From positions 1-33,654 of IMG/VR virus record IMGVR_UViG_3300042507_001755: DNA of 33,654 bases; one strand, written 5' to 3'. Of the stretch, positions 1-6,842 are shown one piece after another (position 1 is the stretch's first letter; every line of letters begins with the position of its first letter). Made by a program: the position numbers and the translations under genes. Below the pieces are notes generated by a model that did not search any database, was not told the origin of the DNA, and saw nothing but the letters and a program-made list of their open reading frames with translations. The DNA is from a virus.

Positions 1-61
1 GTAAAGAAACTTTACTTGAACGGTCAAAAAACTTTACCGAAACTGGTAAAAAAACTTTACC
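1..61. repeat. Iterons inside the initiator gene (possible origin)
   Basis: Three copies of a 17-bp partly palindromic unit, consensus GGTAAAnAAACTTTACC, occupy positions 0 (=33467) to 16, 22-38 and 45-61. The spacing is 22 and 23 bp, about two helical turns, so all copies face the same side of the DNA. They encode the linker of the initiator. Iterons inside the initiator gene next to a helicase gene are the layout of lambdoid origins. The repeat is seen directly; origin function is inferred. Confidence 0.65.
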
Positions 62-187
62 TAACAATAATACTAACAATAAGAATACATTTATAAGGCC
101 TACGGCTGAACAAATAAATGAATATTCTAAGGAGATTGGATTTACTTTAGATGGCTCACAATTTATAGACCATTATGAAGCAAGAGG
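1..187. repeat. Terminal direct repeat, left copy (circular closure)
   Basis: This stretch matches 33468-33654 without gaps and with four mismatches (positions 128, 131, 155 and 176). The same reading frame runs through both copies. Joining them gives an uninterrupted replication gene and a circle of 33,467 bp. Three of the four differences are synonymous; the one at 131 changes Lys to Asn. A true packaged terminal repeat would normally be identical, so this looks like an assembly overlap between two variants of one population. Confidence 0.93.
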
Positions 188-305
188 ATGGTTAATAGGT
201 AAAAATCCTATGAAGGATTGGAAGGCAGCAGTAAGAACATGGAAGAGAAATAGCAATCAGTTTACACCTACTACACAACAAACAACTAAAATTAGCCTTA
301 AATAA
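1..305 (+). CDS. Replication initiator-like protein, C-terminal part (continues from 33173)
   Basis: This is the 3' part of the gene that begins at 33173. The codon frame enters at position 3 and stops at 303-305, and its TAA overlaps the ATG of dnaB (TAATG), which suggests translational coupling. Across the junction the protein is 199 residues: an N-terminal winged-helix-like part, a polar Asn/Thr/Lys linker, and a C-terminal domain of about 65 residues. That domain contains RPTAEQINEY, HYEARGW and GKNPMKDWKAAVRTW, a motif I recognise from phage replication and replisome-organiser proteins. Position directly before a DnaB helicase supports an initiator or helicase-loading role similar to lambda O. 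The precise function is inferred. Confidence 0.8.
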   Translation, partial: KETLLERSKNFTETGKKTLPNNNTNNKNTFIRPTAEQINEYSKEIGFTLDGSQFIDHYEARGWLIGKNPMKDWKAAVRTWKRNSNQFTPTTQQTTKISLK

Positions 306-1639
306 TGGAATTAGTAACACTACCACAGAGCAGAGAGTTAGAGAAAAGCATACTTGGTGCAATATTGATGGATAAAAGAACATTGCCATTAGCAGTTGGA
401 CACTTAAAAAAAGAGGTATTCTATGATTTAGGCCACCAAAAAATCTTTGACGTAATAAAAAAAATGTATGATGATGGCGTTTATGTAGACATCACTACCC
501 TAAACCAAAAACTTAAAGATGATGAGGCGTATAAAGAATTAGGAGGTGCATTTTACCTATCAAAGTTAACTGATAATGTAACTGGAGCACATAATGTCAA
601 CAGCCATATTGAGATGCTTATTGAGGTTTACAAGAAACGAGAAGCATTTATGCTTTTTAAACAAAGCGAATATGAATGCTTAGACAACGATAGTCAAGCA
701 ATAGATTTACTCAGCATGGTCAACGGTAAACTTATAGCTTTACAAGAGTATGGTAATATCCATGAAAAGACAATAACAGATGTCATTTTATCGTTAAATT
801 ACTCAAGAGACAAGGCACAAAGCGGAGAATTATTAGGTTATGATACTGGATTTAGTGAGCTTAATAATACTTTAGCTGGATGGTGCAGACCAGATTTTGT
901 AGTGATTGCTGCAAGACCAGGTATGGGTAAGACAGCTTTTATGCTTTCAAGTATTTACCACCTATGTATCCTAAATAAGGTTCCTACGGCCATTTTTAGC
1001 CTCGAAATGAGCTCCGAGCAGTTAGTTGAAAGGTTAGAGTCAATTACGAGTGAGATACCGTTAAAACGCCTTAGAATGAATAATTTGAATGATGCTGAAA
1101 GAAAGATACTACTAAAAACTGATGATAAGATATTACTTTCCCCTCTACATATTGAAGATATGGGCGGTATAAGTATTTCGCAACTTAGAGCAAAGGCAAC
1201 CATTATGAAGCAGAAGTATGGCATTAAAGTAATCTTTATCGACTATCTACAGCTTATGAGTGGACAAGGCAAAAACAACCAAAACCGAGAGCAGGAGGTG
1301 AGTTTAATAAGCAGAAGCCTTAAATCCTTAGCAAAAGAGTTACAAGTACCGATTATCGCCCTATCTCAATTATCTCGTAGAGTAGAAGAACGAGGAGACA
1401 AGATGCCACAACTATCAGACCTTAGAGAATCTGGTTCTATCGAGCAAGATGCTGATGCAGTTATTATGCTAATGAGACCTAACTACTACGAGATGACTAA
1501 TCCAATAGAGATTGGTGGAACCGAGTATGGCACCAATGATTTAGTAATCTGTAAGGTTGAGAAGAATAGGCATGGCACTACAAAGAACCTACCGTTAAGA
1601 TTTTTACCAGAGACAATGACATTTGTTGACTATAAATAA
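305..1639 (+). CDS. dnaB: Replicative DNA helicase, DnaB family
   Basis: This ATP-driven hexameric helicase unwinds the phage replication fork. The 444 residues are close to the length of bacterial DnaB. Residues about 5-105 form the DnaB N-terminal domain. The RecA-like core has Walker A ARPGMGKTA near 203-211, the SLEMS segment near 232-236, Walker B VIFIDYLQLMS near 309-319, the ALSQLSR motif near 352-358 and the SDLRESGSIEQDAD region near 371-384. The start overlaps the stop of the initiator gene. No primase is visible, so host DnaG is probably used. No intein or truncation is seen. Confidence 0.98.
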   Translation: MELVTLPQSRELEKSILGAILMDKRTLPLAVGHLKKEVFYDLGHQKIFDVIKKMYDDGVYVDITTLNQKLKDDEAYKELGGAFYLSKLTDNVTGAHNVNSHIEMLIEVYKKREAFMLFKQSEYECLDNDSQAIDLLSMVNGKLIALQEYGNIHEKTITDVILSLNYSRDKAQSGELLGYDTGFSELNNTLAGWCRPDFVVIAARPGMGKTAFMLSSIYHLCILNKVPTAIFSLEMSSEQLVERLESITSEIPLKRLRMNNLNDAERKILLKTDDKILLSPLHIEDMGGISISQLRAKATIMKQKYGIKVIFIDYLQLMSGQGKNNQNREQEVSLISRSLKSLAKELQVPIIALSQLSRRVEERGDKMPQLSDLRESGSIEQDADAVIMLMRPNYYEMTNPIEIGGTEYGTNDLVICKVEKNRHGTTKNLPLRFLPETMTFVDYK

Positions 1640-1644
1640 ATAAT

Positions 1645-1911
1645 ATGAAAATCGGAGAAAAACAAAAGGCATACTTAAAAGGTTATGCTATGGCTATACA
1701 AGATTTAATGTATAATTTGACTGGAGAAAATTCAATGGCAAAATCTTATGACCCAATACAAATTGACGAAACATATATTCATTCTTACGCTTTTAATTTA
1801 AAAGATGGTGGTAGACATCATCCTTTAACAGATTATAATAATCTTGAAGAAATTACTAATTTAATGCTTAAAGAGGGTTGTGAGTGGATTAAAGAGTATA
1901 AAAATGAGTAA
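1645..1911 (+). CDS. Hypothetical early protein (88 aa)
   Basis: I do not recognise this family. The product is soluble, of mixed charge, with a central DPIQIDETYIHSYAF stretch and an acidic/basic C-terminus. It starts 5 bases after dnaB and its end overlaps the next gene by 8 bases, so it is part of the same transcript. Tight coupling to dnaB and an uncharacterised partner suggests a DNA-metabolism accessory role, but nothing in the sequence proves that. Confidence 0.7.
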   Translation: MKIGEKQKAYLKGYAMAIQDLMYNLTGENSMAKSYDPIQIDETYIHSYAFNLKDGGRHHPLTDYNNLEEITNLMLKEGCEWIKEYKNE

Positions 1912-2275
1912 ACATAATGGCTATAGGAACAGACGTAAGTTTGAGATAGAAGAGGCTCGTAATGCTGATGGTACCTATCAAGCTATTAAGTTGTTTGCTA
2001 AGAACACTAAGATTTTAGTAATACAAATGCCTACAGCATTGTTAGATGGTTTTATGTGGTTAGAATATGAGAGAGACAACCAACCTTCTGGCATAGCTGA
2101 TAAAAATGTAGAGTTCTTTGCTATTAACTTTGATTTAAGAGATAGGATATACTTTATGAGGTCAGAAATGCTTAGAAAAAAGGCTCGTAGGTACTTTAGA
2201 GTGAACAATACTAAGGTCGAAGGAAACGTCAAATATGTGCAAGTTCCAATAGAGGAAATGATTCGTTATGTATAA
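1904..2275 (+). CDS. Hypothetical basic early protein (123 aa)
   Basis: The ATG at 1904 is preferred over an in-frame GTG at 1880 because it overlaps the upstream stop in the usual phage way and begins with a basic stretch (MSKHNGYRNRRKFEIEE). The C-terminal half has a basic cluster (LRKKARRYFRV) followed by a short beta-rich tail. No family is recognised. The charge pattern would fit nucleic acid contact, but that is speculation. Confidence 0.72.
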   Translation: MSKHNGYRNRRKFEIEEARNADGTYQAIKLFAKNTKILVIQMPTALLDGFMWLEYERDNQPSGIADKNVEFFAINFDLRDRIYFMRSEMLRKKARRYFRVNNTKVEGNVKYVQVPIEEMIRYV

Positions 2276-2304
2276 TATATATAAATATATTGTAACTTTG
2301 GTTT

Positions 2305-2676
2305 ATGGCAACATACAAAACAGCTTCCGAGCTGACCAAAATGATGATTGACTATTTAGGACACAAAGGTATGGAAGTATGGAGAAATAATAACCTTGCT
2401 GTAAAAGGTAGGGCCTTTATTGGGAGAAAAGGAGTTCCAGATATTATAGGTTATGATAAGAAACATGGTCAGTTTGTAGCTTGTGAGATTAAGAAGTTAG
2501 GCGATAGGATTAGTCCAGAGCAATTTACTTTTTTAACTCAGTTAGGATTAGCAGGAGGAGCAAGTATGTTATGTAGCCAGACATCAGATGAAACAATAAA
2601 ATTAGAAATATTTAAAGATGGCGAAACTAAAATCTTCTGCTGGAGGGAATCAGAAAAAGAATTTCGGCAAACGTAA
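2305..2676 (+). CDS. VRR-NUC domain nuclease
   Basis: The 123-residue protein has the compact PD-(D/E)XK signature of VRR-NUC nucleases. It shows a basic GRKGVPDIIGY segment with the catalytic Asp near residue 46, then FVACEIK with the Glu and Lys about 15 residues later, and a helix starting SPEQ that leads to a glycine-rich GLAGGASMLC strand. Phage proteins of this family act as structure-specific nucleases, for example on branched intermediates made during replication or before packaging. Its 3' end is overlapped by a small basic gene in another frame. Family assignment is strong; the exact substrate is unknown. Confidence 0.88.
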   Translation: MATYKTASELTKMMIDYLGHKGMEVWRNNNLAVKGRAFIGRKGVPDIIGYDKKHGQFVACEIKKLGDRISPEQFTFLTQLGLAGGASMLCSQTSDETIKLEIFKDGETKIFCWRESEKEFRQT

Positions 2677-2749
2677 AATGGGTAGGGCTAAAAAATCTTA
2701 CAATAAACACAGTCCGAAGCCTAAACAATACAGAGGCCAAGGCAGATAA
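2618..2749 (+). CDS. Small basic protein overlapping the nuclease gene (43 aa)
   Basis: This ORF starts inside the last 59 bases of the nuclease gene in another frame and continues beyond its stop. The product is strongly basic, with Lys/Arg runs such as KKNFGKRKMGRAKK and a C-terminal YRGQGR, and no hydrophobic core. An internal ATG at 2678 would give a 23-residue form. The region 2677-2749 is otherwise empty and the frame is open, which argues for a real gene. A DNA- or RNA-binding role is possible from charge alone. Confidence 0.55.
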   Translation: MAKLKSSAGGNQKKNFGKRKMGRAKKSYNKHSPKPKQYRGQGR

Positions 2750-2758
2750 ACAACATCT

Positions 2759-2995
2759 ATGGAATTTATGGAAAAATTAGGTGAATTAATAAACAAAGAT
2801 TATTATAATATGGAAAATTTAGAGTTTGAAAACAAGGCAGAGAAAGTAGCAAAAGCTACAAAGAAAGCTAAAGAGTTTGTATCTAACGAGACAATACAGC
2901 TTATTCAAGACATCTTGGATGATGGTACTGTAGACTTAAAGTGGAGAGAAGCCTTAAAAGCACAAGTAAAAAAATATAAAAAAGATGCAGAATAA
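2759..2995 (+). CDS. Hypothetical helical protein (78 aa)
   Basis: The product is rich in Lys and Glu and looks almost wholly helical (ENKAEKVAKATKKAKEF, then VDLKWREALKAQVKKYKK). No known motif is visible. It ends 11 bases inside the next gene. An alternative start at the ATG at 2810 would give a shorter form. Function unknown. Confidence 0.68.
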   Translation: MEFMEKLGELINKDYYNMENLEFENKAEKVAKATKKAKEFVSNETIQLIQDILDDGTVDLKWREALKAQVKKYKKDAE

Positions 2996-3194
2996 CTACG
3001 AGTACGATTCAGTTGTTGAGAATGTTATCAATCGTTTAAAAGACAGAGCAAGGATTGGCTTTGAGAAATACGGAACCGACCTTGACAGAAATGATTTAAT
3101 AACAGAACAATGGATTGAACACGCTATAGAAGAGGCATTAGACTTTAGTCTTTACCTCACTAAGTTAAAAGAGCAATTAAAGAAAAGTTTATAA
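2985..3194 (+). CDS. MazG-like / nucleotide pyrophosphohydrolase-like small protein
   Basis: The 69 residues carry the pattern RAxxGFEKYGTDLDRNDL followed by WxxHAIEEALDFSLYLTKL. I associate this with small all-alpha phage proteins related to MazG-type nucleotide pyrophosphohydrolases, where the paired Glu/Asp residues of the EEAxD helix bind metal. The protein is shorter than a full MazG domain and may need to oligomerise. It starts within the end of the upstream gene. The family resemblance is fair; enzymatic activity is not shown. Confidence 0.6.
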   Translation: MQNNYEYDSVVENVINRLKDRARIGFEKYGTDLDRNDLITEQWIEHAIEEALDFSLYLTKLKEQLKKSL

Positions 3195-3212
3195 CAATAA
3201 AAACCAAACAAA

Positions 3213-3461
3213 ATGTCTAAATCAAAAGAACTCTACCTTGGGAGATGCTTTACACTAACAACAGCATTCGGTAGTTTAAGAAAAATCTCATTAGGCCCAC
3301 AAGACCTACAGAAGTTAAATGAATTTGCTGCTGATAACAAAGGATGGGCTAACATCTTAGTAAAGATGAAGAAGTCTCATAATCCTGGTGAATCAGATTT
3401 CTATGTAGAAATTGACCCATGGAAGCCAGATGGCGAAGTAAAAGAAAAATTACCTTTCTAA
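3213..3461 (+). CDS. Hypothetical early protein (82 aa)
   Basis: An A-rich leader (ataaaaaccaaacaaa) and no Shine-Dalgarno motif precede the ATG, as is common in Bacteroidota. The product has a small mixed alpha/beta look, with LRKISLGPQDLQKLNEFA and a C-terminal DFYVEIDPWKPD. I do not recognise a family. It lies near the end of the rightward early block. Confidence 0.68.
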   Translation: MSKSKELYLGRCFTLTTAFGSLRKISLGPQDLQKLNEFAADNKGWANILVKMKKSHNPGESDFYVEIDPWKPDGEVKEKLPF

Positions 3462-3471
3462 ATTAACTATT

Positions 3472-3654
3472 ATGAAAAATATACTTGAAGCAATGATTGG
3501 TTTATTAGCACTAATGGTAATGGTTTATATACCATTTGCTTTCTTAATCGCAGAATGGAATCCTATATATTGGCATTTAACCTTTAGAGGTTTATATGTA
3601 CTTTCTATTGTAGGATTAGTTACATTTGCAGTCAAAGAGTACCAAAAAAAGTAA
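3472..3654 (+). CDS. Small membrane protein, last gene of the early block (60 aa)
   Basis: The protein has two hydrophobic segments, residues about 4-26 (MIGLLALMVMVYIPFAFLIA) and about 36-53, separated by a short polar loop, and ends in a charged KEYQKK tail. It should sit in the inner membrane. No family is recognised. The terminator that follows at 3684 marks it as the end of the transcript that starts near 29.4 kb. Roles seen for such phage proteins include superinfection exclusion and membrane targeting; neither is shown here. Confidence 0.65.
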   Translation: MKNILEAMIGLLALMVMVYIPFAFLIAEWNPIYWHLTFRGLYVLSIVGLVTFAVKEYQKK

Positions 3655-3683
3655 AGTGTTGTGTTTTGTAGATAAATAGGTGG

Positions 3684-3714
3684 CCCTCCATATTCTTATG
3701 GGGGGTTCTTTATT
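3684..3714 (+). terminator. Rho-independent terminator of the early block
   Basis: CCCTCCATA at 3684-3692 pairs with TATGGGGGG at 3697-3705 over 9 bp (one G-U pair) around a TTCT loop, followed by TTCTTTATT. It lies 30 bases after the last early gene and faces the leftward terminator at 3717, so transcripts converging here are both stopped. Confidence 0.85.
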
Positions 3715-3716
3715 AT

Positions 3717-3745
3717 AAAAAAAGCCCCAGATTTTACCTGGAGCC
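3717..3745 (-). terminator. Rho-independent terminator, leftward transcripts
   Basis: Read on the minus strand, GCTCCAG pairs with CTGGGGC around a 7-base loop and is followed by seven T (plus-strand A run 3717-3723). It lies downstream of the last leftward gene, which ends at 3783. Confidence 0.82.
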
Positions 3746-3782
3746 TTCACCAAAACCAACCAAACACCTATGAGAGAGCATC

Positions 3783-4055
3783 TTAATTCTGTTTATTAGA
3801 ACTATCATAAAATTTTGTTAATACTGAGCCGTAAAGCATAGCTTGATACCTCATTATAAAACTATTGATAGATTCATTGACATAGAAGTAATCTTCGTTT
3901 GTCATATATACAAAGCACCTTTCATCATTTTCCTCATCGGCAGTAACGCTAACTACTTGATATATGTTGATATAAGCATCTGATTCCTCTGAATTATCTT
4001 GGAACTCATAGCTTTCATCTTCATCTTCTGTCAGTTGTATGATGTGCATTAACAT
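3783..4055 (-). CDS. Small acidic protein (about 90 aa)
   Basis: The frame is open further upstream to 4100, but the likely starts are the ATG at 4055 or the one at 4049, which overlap the 51-aa gene upstream. The product has a strongly acidic segment (TEDEDESYEFQDNSEESD) and then a beta-rich part (INIYQVVSVTADEEN, CFVYMTNEDYFYV). No family is recognised. Together with its neighbour it lies between two leftward terminators, apart from the lysis genes. Confidence 0.6.
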   Translation of the reverse strand: MLMHIIQLTEDEDESYEFQDNSEESDAYINIYQVVSVTADEENDERCFVYMTNEDYFYVNESINSFIMRYQAMLYGSVLTKFYDSSNKQN

Positions 4056-4176
4056 TTGTGATACTATTTTTAAGAACAGTAAGTCGCAATTCTCTAACAA
4101 TCAATTCAAGCCTTGCTTCTAAATTGCTTTTCTCCTTCATTAATTGGTTAATCTTTACGTCTACTTCTCTGTTCAT
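4021..4176 (-). CDS. Short coiled-coil protein (51 aa)
   Basis: This open frame begins MNREVDVKINQLMKEKSN and reads through a helix with heptad-like Leu/Ile spacing (NQLMKEKSNLEARLELIVREL) before a polar tail. It overlaps the next gene by about 35 bases. It fills a gap on the coding strand that would otherwise be empty. An internal Met at residue 13 is an alternative start if transcription begins at the promoter-like box just upstream. Function unknown. Confidence 0.5.
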   Translation of the reverse strand: MNREVDVKINQLMKEKSNLEARLELIVRELRLTVLKNSITNVNAHHTTDRR

Positions 4177-4177
4177 A

Positions 4178-4208
4178 CAAATTTACGATTTAATTGATAC
4201 TGAAATAA
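4178..4208 (-). promoter_or_regulatory. Possible promoter for the two terminal small genes
   Basis: On the minus strand TAAATTTG (4185-4178) matches the Bacteroidota -7 box TAnnTTTG exactly. At a 20-base spacing the upstream box is only TTA. The -7 box lies one base before the ATG at 4176, so transcription would start inside that ORF. It follows a terminator, which makes a new start point plausible. Confidence 0.35.
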
Positions 4209-4249
4209 AAAGTGCATACTGCATTGGTAATCAATGTAATACACACTTT
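4203..4249 (-). terminator. Strong terminator after the phosphoesterase gene
   Basis: The plus-strand arms 4209-4226 and 4232-4249 form an 18-bp stem with one mismatch and a few G-U pairs around a 5-base loop. On the minus strand the stem is followed by a T-rich run (TTTTTATTT). It separates the phosphoesterase and upstream late genes from the two small genes at 3783-4176. Confidence 0.8.
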
Positions 4250-4271
4250 AAAAATATTTACTAAACTATTG

Positions 4272-4979
4272 TTACTTCTTAGGTAACCTAATAATCTTAC
4301 TGCCTAATGGCATCGGTACAAATATAGCAACTCTTCCGCCATCTAACACCACTCCGCAGCCCAATGTTGGTCTTTTGGGGAAAGGTCGTGAATACTCCAT
4401 AGCATAGGCATCAATATCAATACCACAGCCTACGTTCATGCCGAATATCATGTCCTTATCTGATGATGAGTATAAAACACCACCAAAACTATGGATATGA
4501 CCTATAACAGTTGATTGTCGAGCATCCCTTGCTCTATTGATTGCACCAGCTTGTCCAGAACTTCCAGTGCCATGAGTATATAGAACACCGTCTATTTCCC
4601 ATTCTAAGGCCCATTTCCAGCCTTTAGGAGCATCCCATGCTTGTTCGTATGATTTGATAAATCTCTCTGGTAAACCGCTTGTTTGAGCCTTTCTTTTATG
4701 TAGGGCTGAGTGATTACCGATACAGACTTTGACGTTAGGAAAAGCCTTGTACCATTTATACATAGCTGCTTGAGCTAAATCAGCTTCATATCCAGCTCCA
4801 TGACCGTCTGGTTTTGATTCGTGATAAGAGATTGCGTGATTGTCTACTTCATCTCCGATATGTACTACTTCGGAGCATTGAAACTTGTTATACACTTCAA
4901 GGCAAAAGTTCCTATAAAGTGGATGACAGAATGGTTCGTGCGTATCTCCTATGACAAGCACATTTTTTTTCGATGCCAT
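4272..4979 (-). CDS. Calcineurin-like metallophosphoesterase
   Basis: The 235-residue protein shows the full set of two-metal phosphoesterase motifs: GDTHEP near 11-16 (Asp12, His14), GDEVD near 42-46, GNH at 88-90, a His in YTHG near 136, and GHIH at 160-163. Enzymes of this superfamily hydrolyse phosphomonoesters or phosphodiesters, and substrates vary widely. It lies just downstream of the endolysin and ends at a strong terminator, so it is probably expressed late. Possible roles include processing of nucleic acids or of cyclic nucleotides used by host defences; the sequence does not decide. Confidence 0.92.
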   Translation of the reverse strand: MASKKNVLVIGDTHEPFCHPLYRNFCLEVYNKFQCSEVVHIGDEVDNHAISYHESKPDGHGAGYEADLAQAAMYKWYKAFPNVKVCIGNHSALHKRKAQTSGLPERFIKSYEQAWDAPKGWKWALEWEIDGVLYTHGTGSSGQAGAINRARDARQSTVIGHIHSFGGVLYSSSDKDMIFGMNVGCGIDIDAYAMEYSRPFPKRPTLGCGVVLDGGRVAIFVPMPLGSKIIRLPKK

Positions 4980-4993
4980 ATTGGTTGGTTTGG

Positions 4994-5443
4994 TTAGTCT
5001 CTGTGAATAGCATAAACAGTTTTATTATTTACTTTTAAAGCATCTAATACTTGCTTTCTGTTTTTGCCTAAGTTGTAGCTTACATGAATCCATGAGTAAT
5101 TAAACTCATTTATTAGTTGGTCAAATTCAAGCTCGTTCTTTATGTATTCAAAAATCTCTTTGTTTGTTACACCATCCACACCATCCATGTCCAGGTCTGC
5201 CGCTTTTCCCTCGCAATGTTGTGATTTTAAGCTGCCTCCAATGTAATGATTGAGAACTTTACTTCTATATCCAGATGATAAGATAAGAGGGCCGAACTTC
5301 ATTCTAATAGGCTCTAATACTCTTTCGCAAAGTATTTTGATATTTTGTATATGTTCTGGGGTTGGCTGATTAGACACACCATGTCTTTTAGCTGATTCGC
5401 TACGAGTAAATTCTGCTAAAGTAAAATGTGCTGTTAGTCTCAT
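4994..5443 (-). CDS. Endolysin, peptidase M15A family
   Basis: This zinc peptidase should cut peptidoglycan cross-links for lysis. Residues 57-83 contain SGYRS and the zinc-binding QHCEGKAAD motif (His76, Asp83); the third ligand is His120 in WIHVSY. The N-terminus (HFTLAEFTRSESAKRHGVSN) is typical of phage M15A enzymes. There is no signal peptide, so release through a holin is expected, and two small membrane proteins lie directly upstream. At 149 residues it is a single-domain enzyme without a separate wall-binding domain. Confidence 0.93.
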   Translation of the reverse strand: MRLTAHFTLAEFTRSESAKRHGVSNQPTPEHIQNIKILCERVLEPIRMKFGPLILSSGYRSKVLNHYIGGSLKSQHCEGKAADLDMDGVDGVTNKEIFEYIKNELEFDQLINEFNYSWIHVSYNLGKNRKQVLDALKVNNKTVYAIHRD

Positions 5444-5454
5444 GGAGCACTAAA

Positions 5455-5649
5455 TTAGGATTTTTTATTAAACTGCTTTTTCAAGAAGCCATACATCTGC
5501 ATTCCTAACCAAGCAATAGTCATTAAATAAACTATTGATTGTAGCAAAGGATTTATTTGCACAATCCCAAAAATATTAAGCCATGATACGGCTGTAAATG
5601 TTATTCCTATTGGAGTTAAATCTGAATTCAAATCGTTAAAGTTTGACAT
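5455..5649 (-). CDS. Holin-like small membrane protein (64 aa)
   Basis: The product has two hydrophobic segments, about residues 12-31 (GITFTAVSWLNIFGIVQI) and 34-55, and a basic tail KKQFNKKS. Size, topology and position directly before the endolysin fit a holin or holin partner. No sequence family is recognised, so the call rests on context. Confidence 0.65.
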   Translation of the reverse strand: MSNFNDLNSDLTPIGITFTAVSWLNIFGIVQINPLLQSIVYLMTIAWLGMQMYGFLKKQFNKKS

Positions 5650-5651
5650 GG

Positions 5652-5852
5652 TTATTTCTTGTTAAAGATTGTTGTTACTACACTTGCTGACAATAAAGTA
5701 GCAGAATACATCAATAATGAATCAAAAGCAGTTTGAGATAATAACGCTGCAAATATTCCAGTTATTGCACATAACAAAGAAATCATACCAGCTACCCTTT
5801 TTGAGCTAACTTCTGAACCTCCAGATAACATATCCTTTATAAACTTTATCAC
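5652..5852 (-). CDS. Holin-like small membrane protein (66 aa)
   Basis: After a polar N-terminus (MIKFIKDMLSGGSEVSSKR) come two transmembrane segments, residues about 21-40 and 45-62, and a short basic end. It overlaps the upstream gene by 4 bases and precedes the other small membrane protein by 2. The pair resembles a holin with a second holin or antiholin; which is which cannot be told from sequence. Confidence 0.68.
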   Translation of the reverse strand: MIKFIKDMLSGGSEVSSKRVAGMISLLCAITGIFAALLSQTAFDSLLMYSATLLSASVVTTIFNKK

Positions 5853-6445
5853 TTTCTACCTATTTTAAAATACAAGCTACCAGAGTAACTCATATTGTTA
5901 TTTTTATTAATATTAAGATTAAGACCTATTAGAGCCTTATTTTTGGCATTTAGCATCAAACCAGGACTTACTACTTCTAAGCCATTAGATGGGCTAAAAT
6001 CGCCTCTTATGCCATAATAAAGCCTATACTTGGCTTTCTCTGCATAATACTCCTTAACATAGATGGTTTTTTCGGTAATATTGGACTCAAAAGACCTCGA
6101 TTTGATACGATTTTGGCTGATAGTATCATTAATCACAAAGATATTAGAATCTTGATTAATAGTGTCAGAATAAGCTCTGCTTACGTTGTAGTCTTGTAGA
6201 ATATAAGCTGTATCATGAATAATAGTGGTATCTGTAGCTATAATCACAAAAGGGATAGAATCCCCTTTTATGTACCGATTTCTGTACGTTTTTATGTACA
6301 AAGTATCATGTATCTCCTTAATCTTATTGTAGTTACTCATATCACTAAAGTCAGCCTTTTTATCGGTTTTATGAAGTGACTCATAGGCAAATACGCCTAA
6401 GAAAAAGAACCCAATGATAAGTAAGTAGTCTCTAATGTGTTGCAT
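5849..6445 (-). CDS. Membrane-anchored periplasmic protein, possible spanin
   Basis: An N-terminal hydrophobic anchor (residues about 8-22, LLIIGFFFLGVFAYE) precedes a long polar region with repeated beta-type strands (DTTIIHDTAYILQDY, SNIFVINDTISQN). The C-terminal 60 residues look like amphipathic beta-hairpins (YRLYYGIRGDF, GSLYFKIGRK), which would suit contact with the outer membrane. There is no lipobox Cys. Placement beside holin-like and endolysin genes suggests a single-protein spanin or other lysis role. This is inference; no known spanin motif is seen. Confidence 0.55.
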   Translation of the reverse strand: MQHIRDYLLIIGFFFLGVFAYESLHKTDKKADFSDMSNYNKIKEIHDTLYIKTYRNRYIKGDSIPFVIIATDTTIIHDTAYILQDYNVSRAYSDTINQDSNIFVINDTISQNRIKSRSFESNITEKTIYVKEYYAEKAKYRLYYGIRGDFSPSNGLEVVSPGLMLNAKNKALIGLNLNINKNNNMSYSGSLYFKIGRK

Positions 6446-6446
6446 A

Positions 6447-6824
6447 TTATGCTAAAGTATAATCTCCAGTTCCTTGTAAACTAACTGAATATGTTGCAAC
6501 TCCTTCTACTGGGCCATCTACTGATACTGATTCAATATTACAAGTACCAGAAAATACCTTAGTACCTATTGTGAAAGTCACAGAAATCTGAGTATTGTTC
6601 TCTTGGTCTGTAAGCATATCAAAATAGTCATAGTTGTCTAAAGTGATAAGACCATCACAACTAATTGTATATGACTTAAAGCCATAAACATATTCTTTTC
6701 TAAATCCAGAAGATTTGTTAGTAATATCTACTTGGTCTGATGATACTTCTAATGAGCATGATGTAGAAGCTGCAAAAACAACTCCACCTTTAGCTAAAAT
6801 TACGTTTGTTCCGTTAAGTGACAT
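6447..6824 (-). CDS. Tail-tube-like paralogue 3 (125 aa)
   Basis: The sequence shares with the tail tube protein at 12736-13155 an N-terminal STSCSLEV segment, a following DITNKSSG, a central ISCDGL, and a C-terminal ATYSVSLQGTG. It is the third of three consecutive tail-tube-like genes after the tail-tip gene. Unlike the main tube protein it keeps a Cys in the central motif, giving a conserved Cys pair about 35 residues apart. It may form extra rings at the tail tip or a decoration. Confidence 0.72.
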   Translation of the reverse strand: MSLNGTNVILAKGGVVFAASTSCSLEVSSDQVDITNKSSGFRKEYVYGFKSYTISCDGLITLDNYDYFDMLTDQENNTQISVTFTIGTKVFSGTCNIESVSVDGPVEGVATYSVSLQGTGDYTLA

Positions 6825-6842
6825 TTTATTATATTTTTATTG

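Noticed and set aside
1880-1903. Longer form of the 1904-2275 gene starting at GTG 1880
   Set aside because: The ATG at 1904 gives the usual short overlap; the extra residues lie fully inside the upstream gene.
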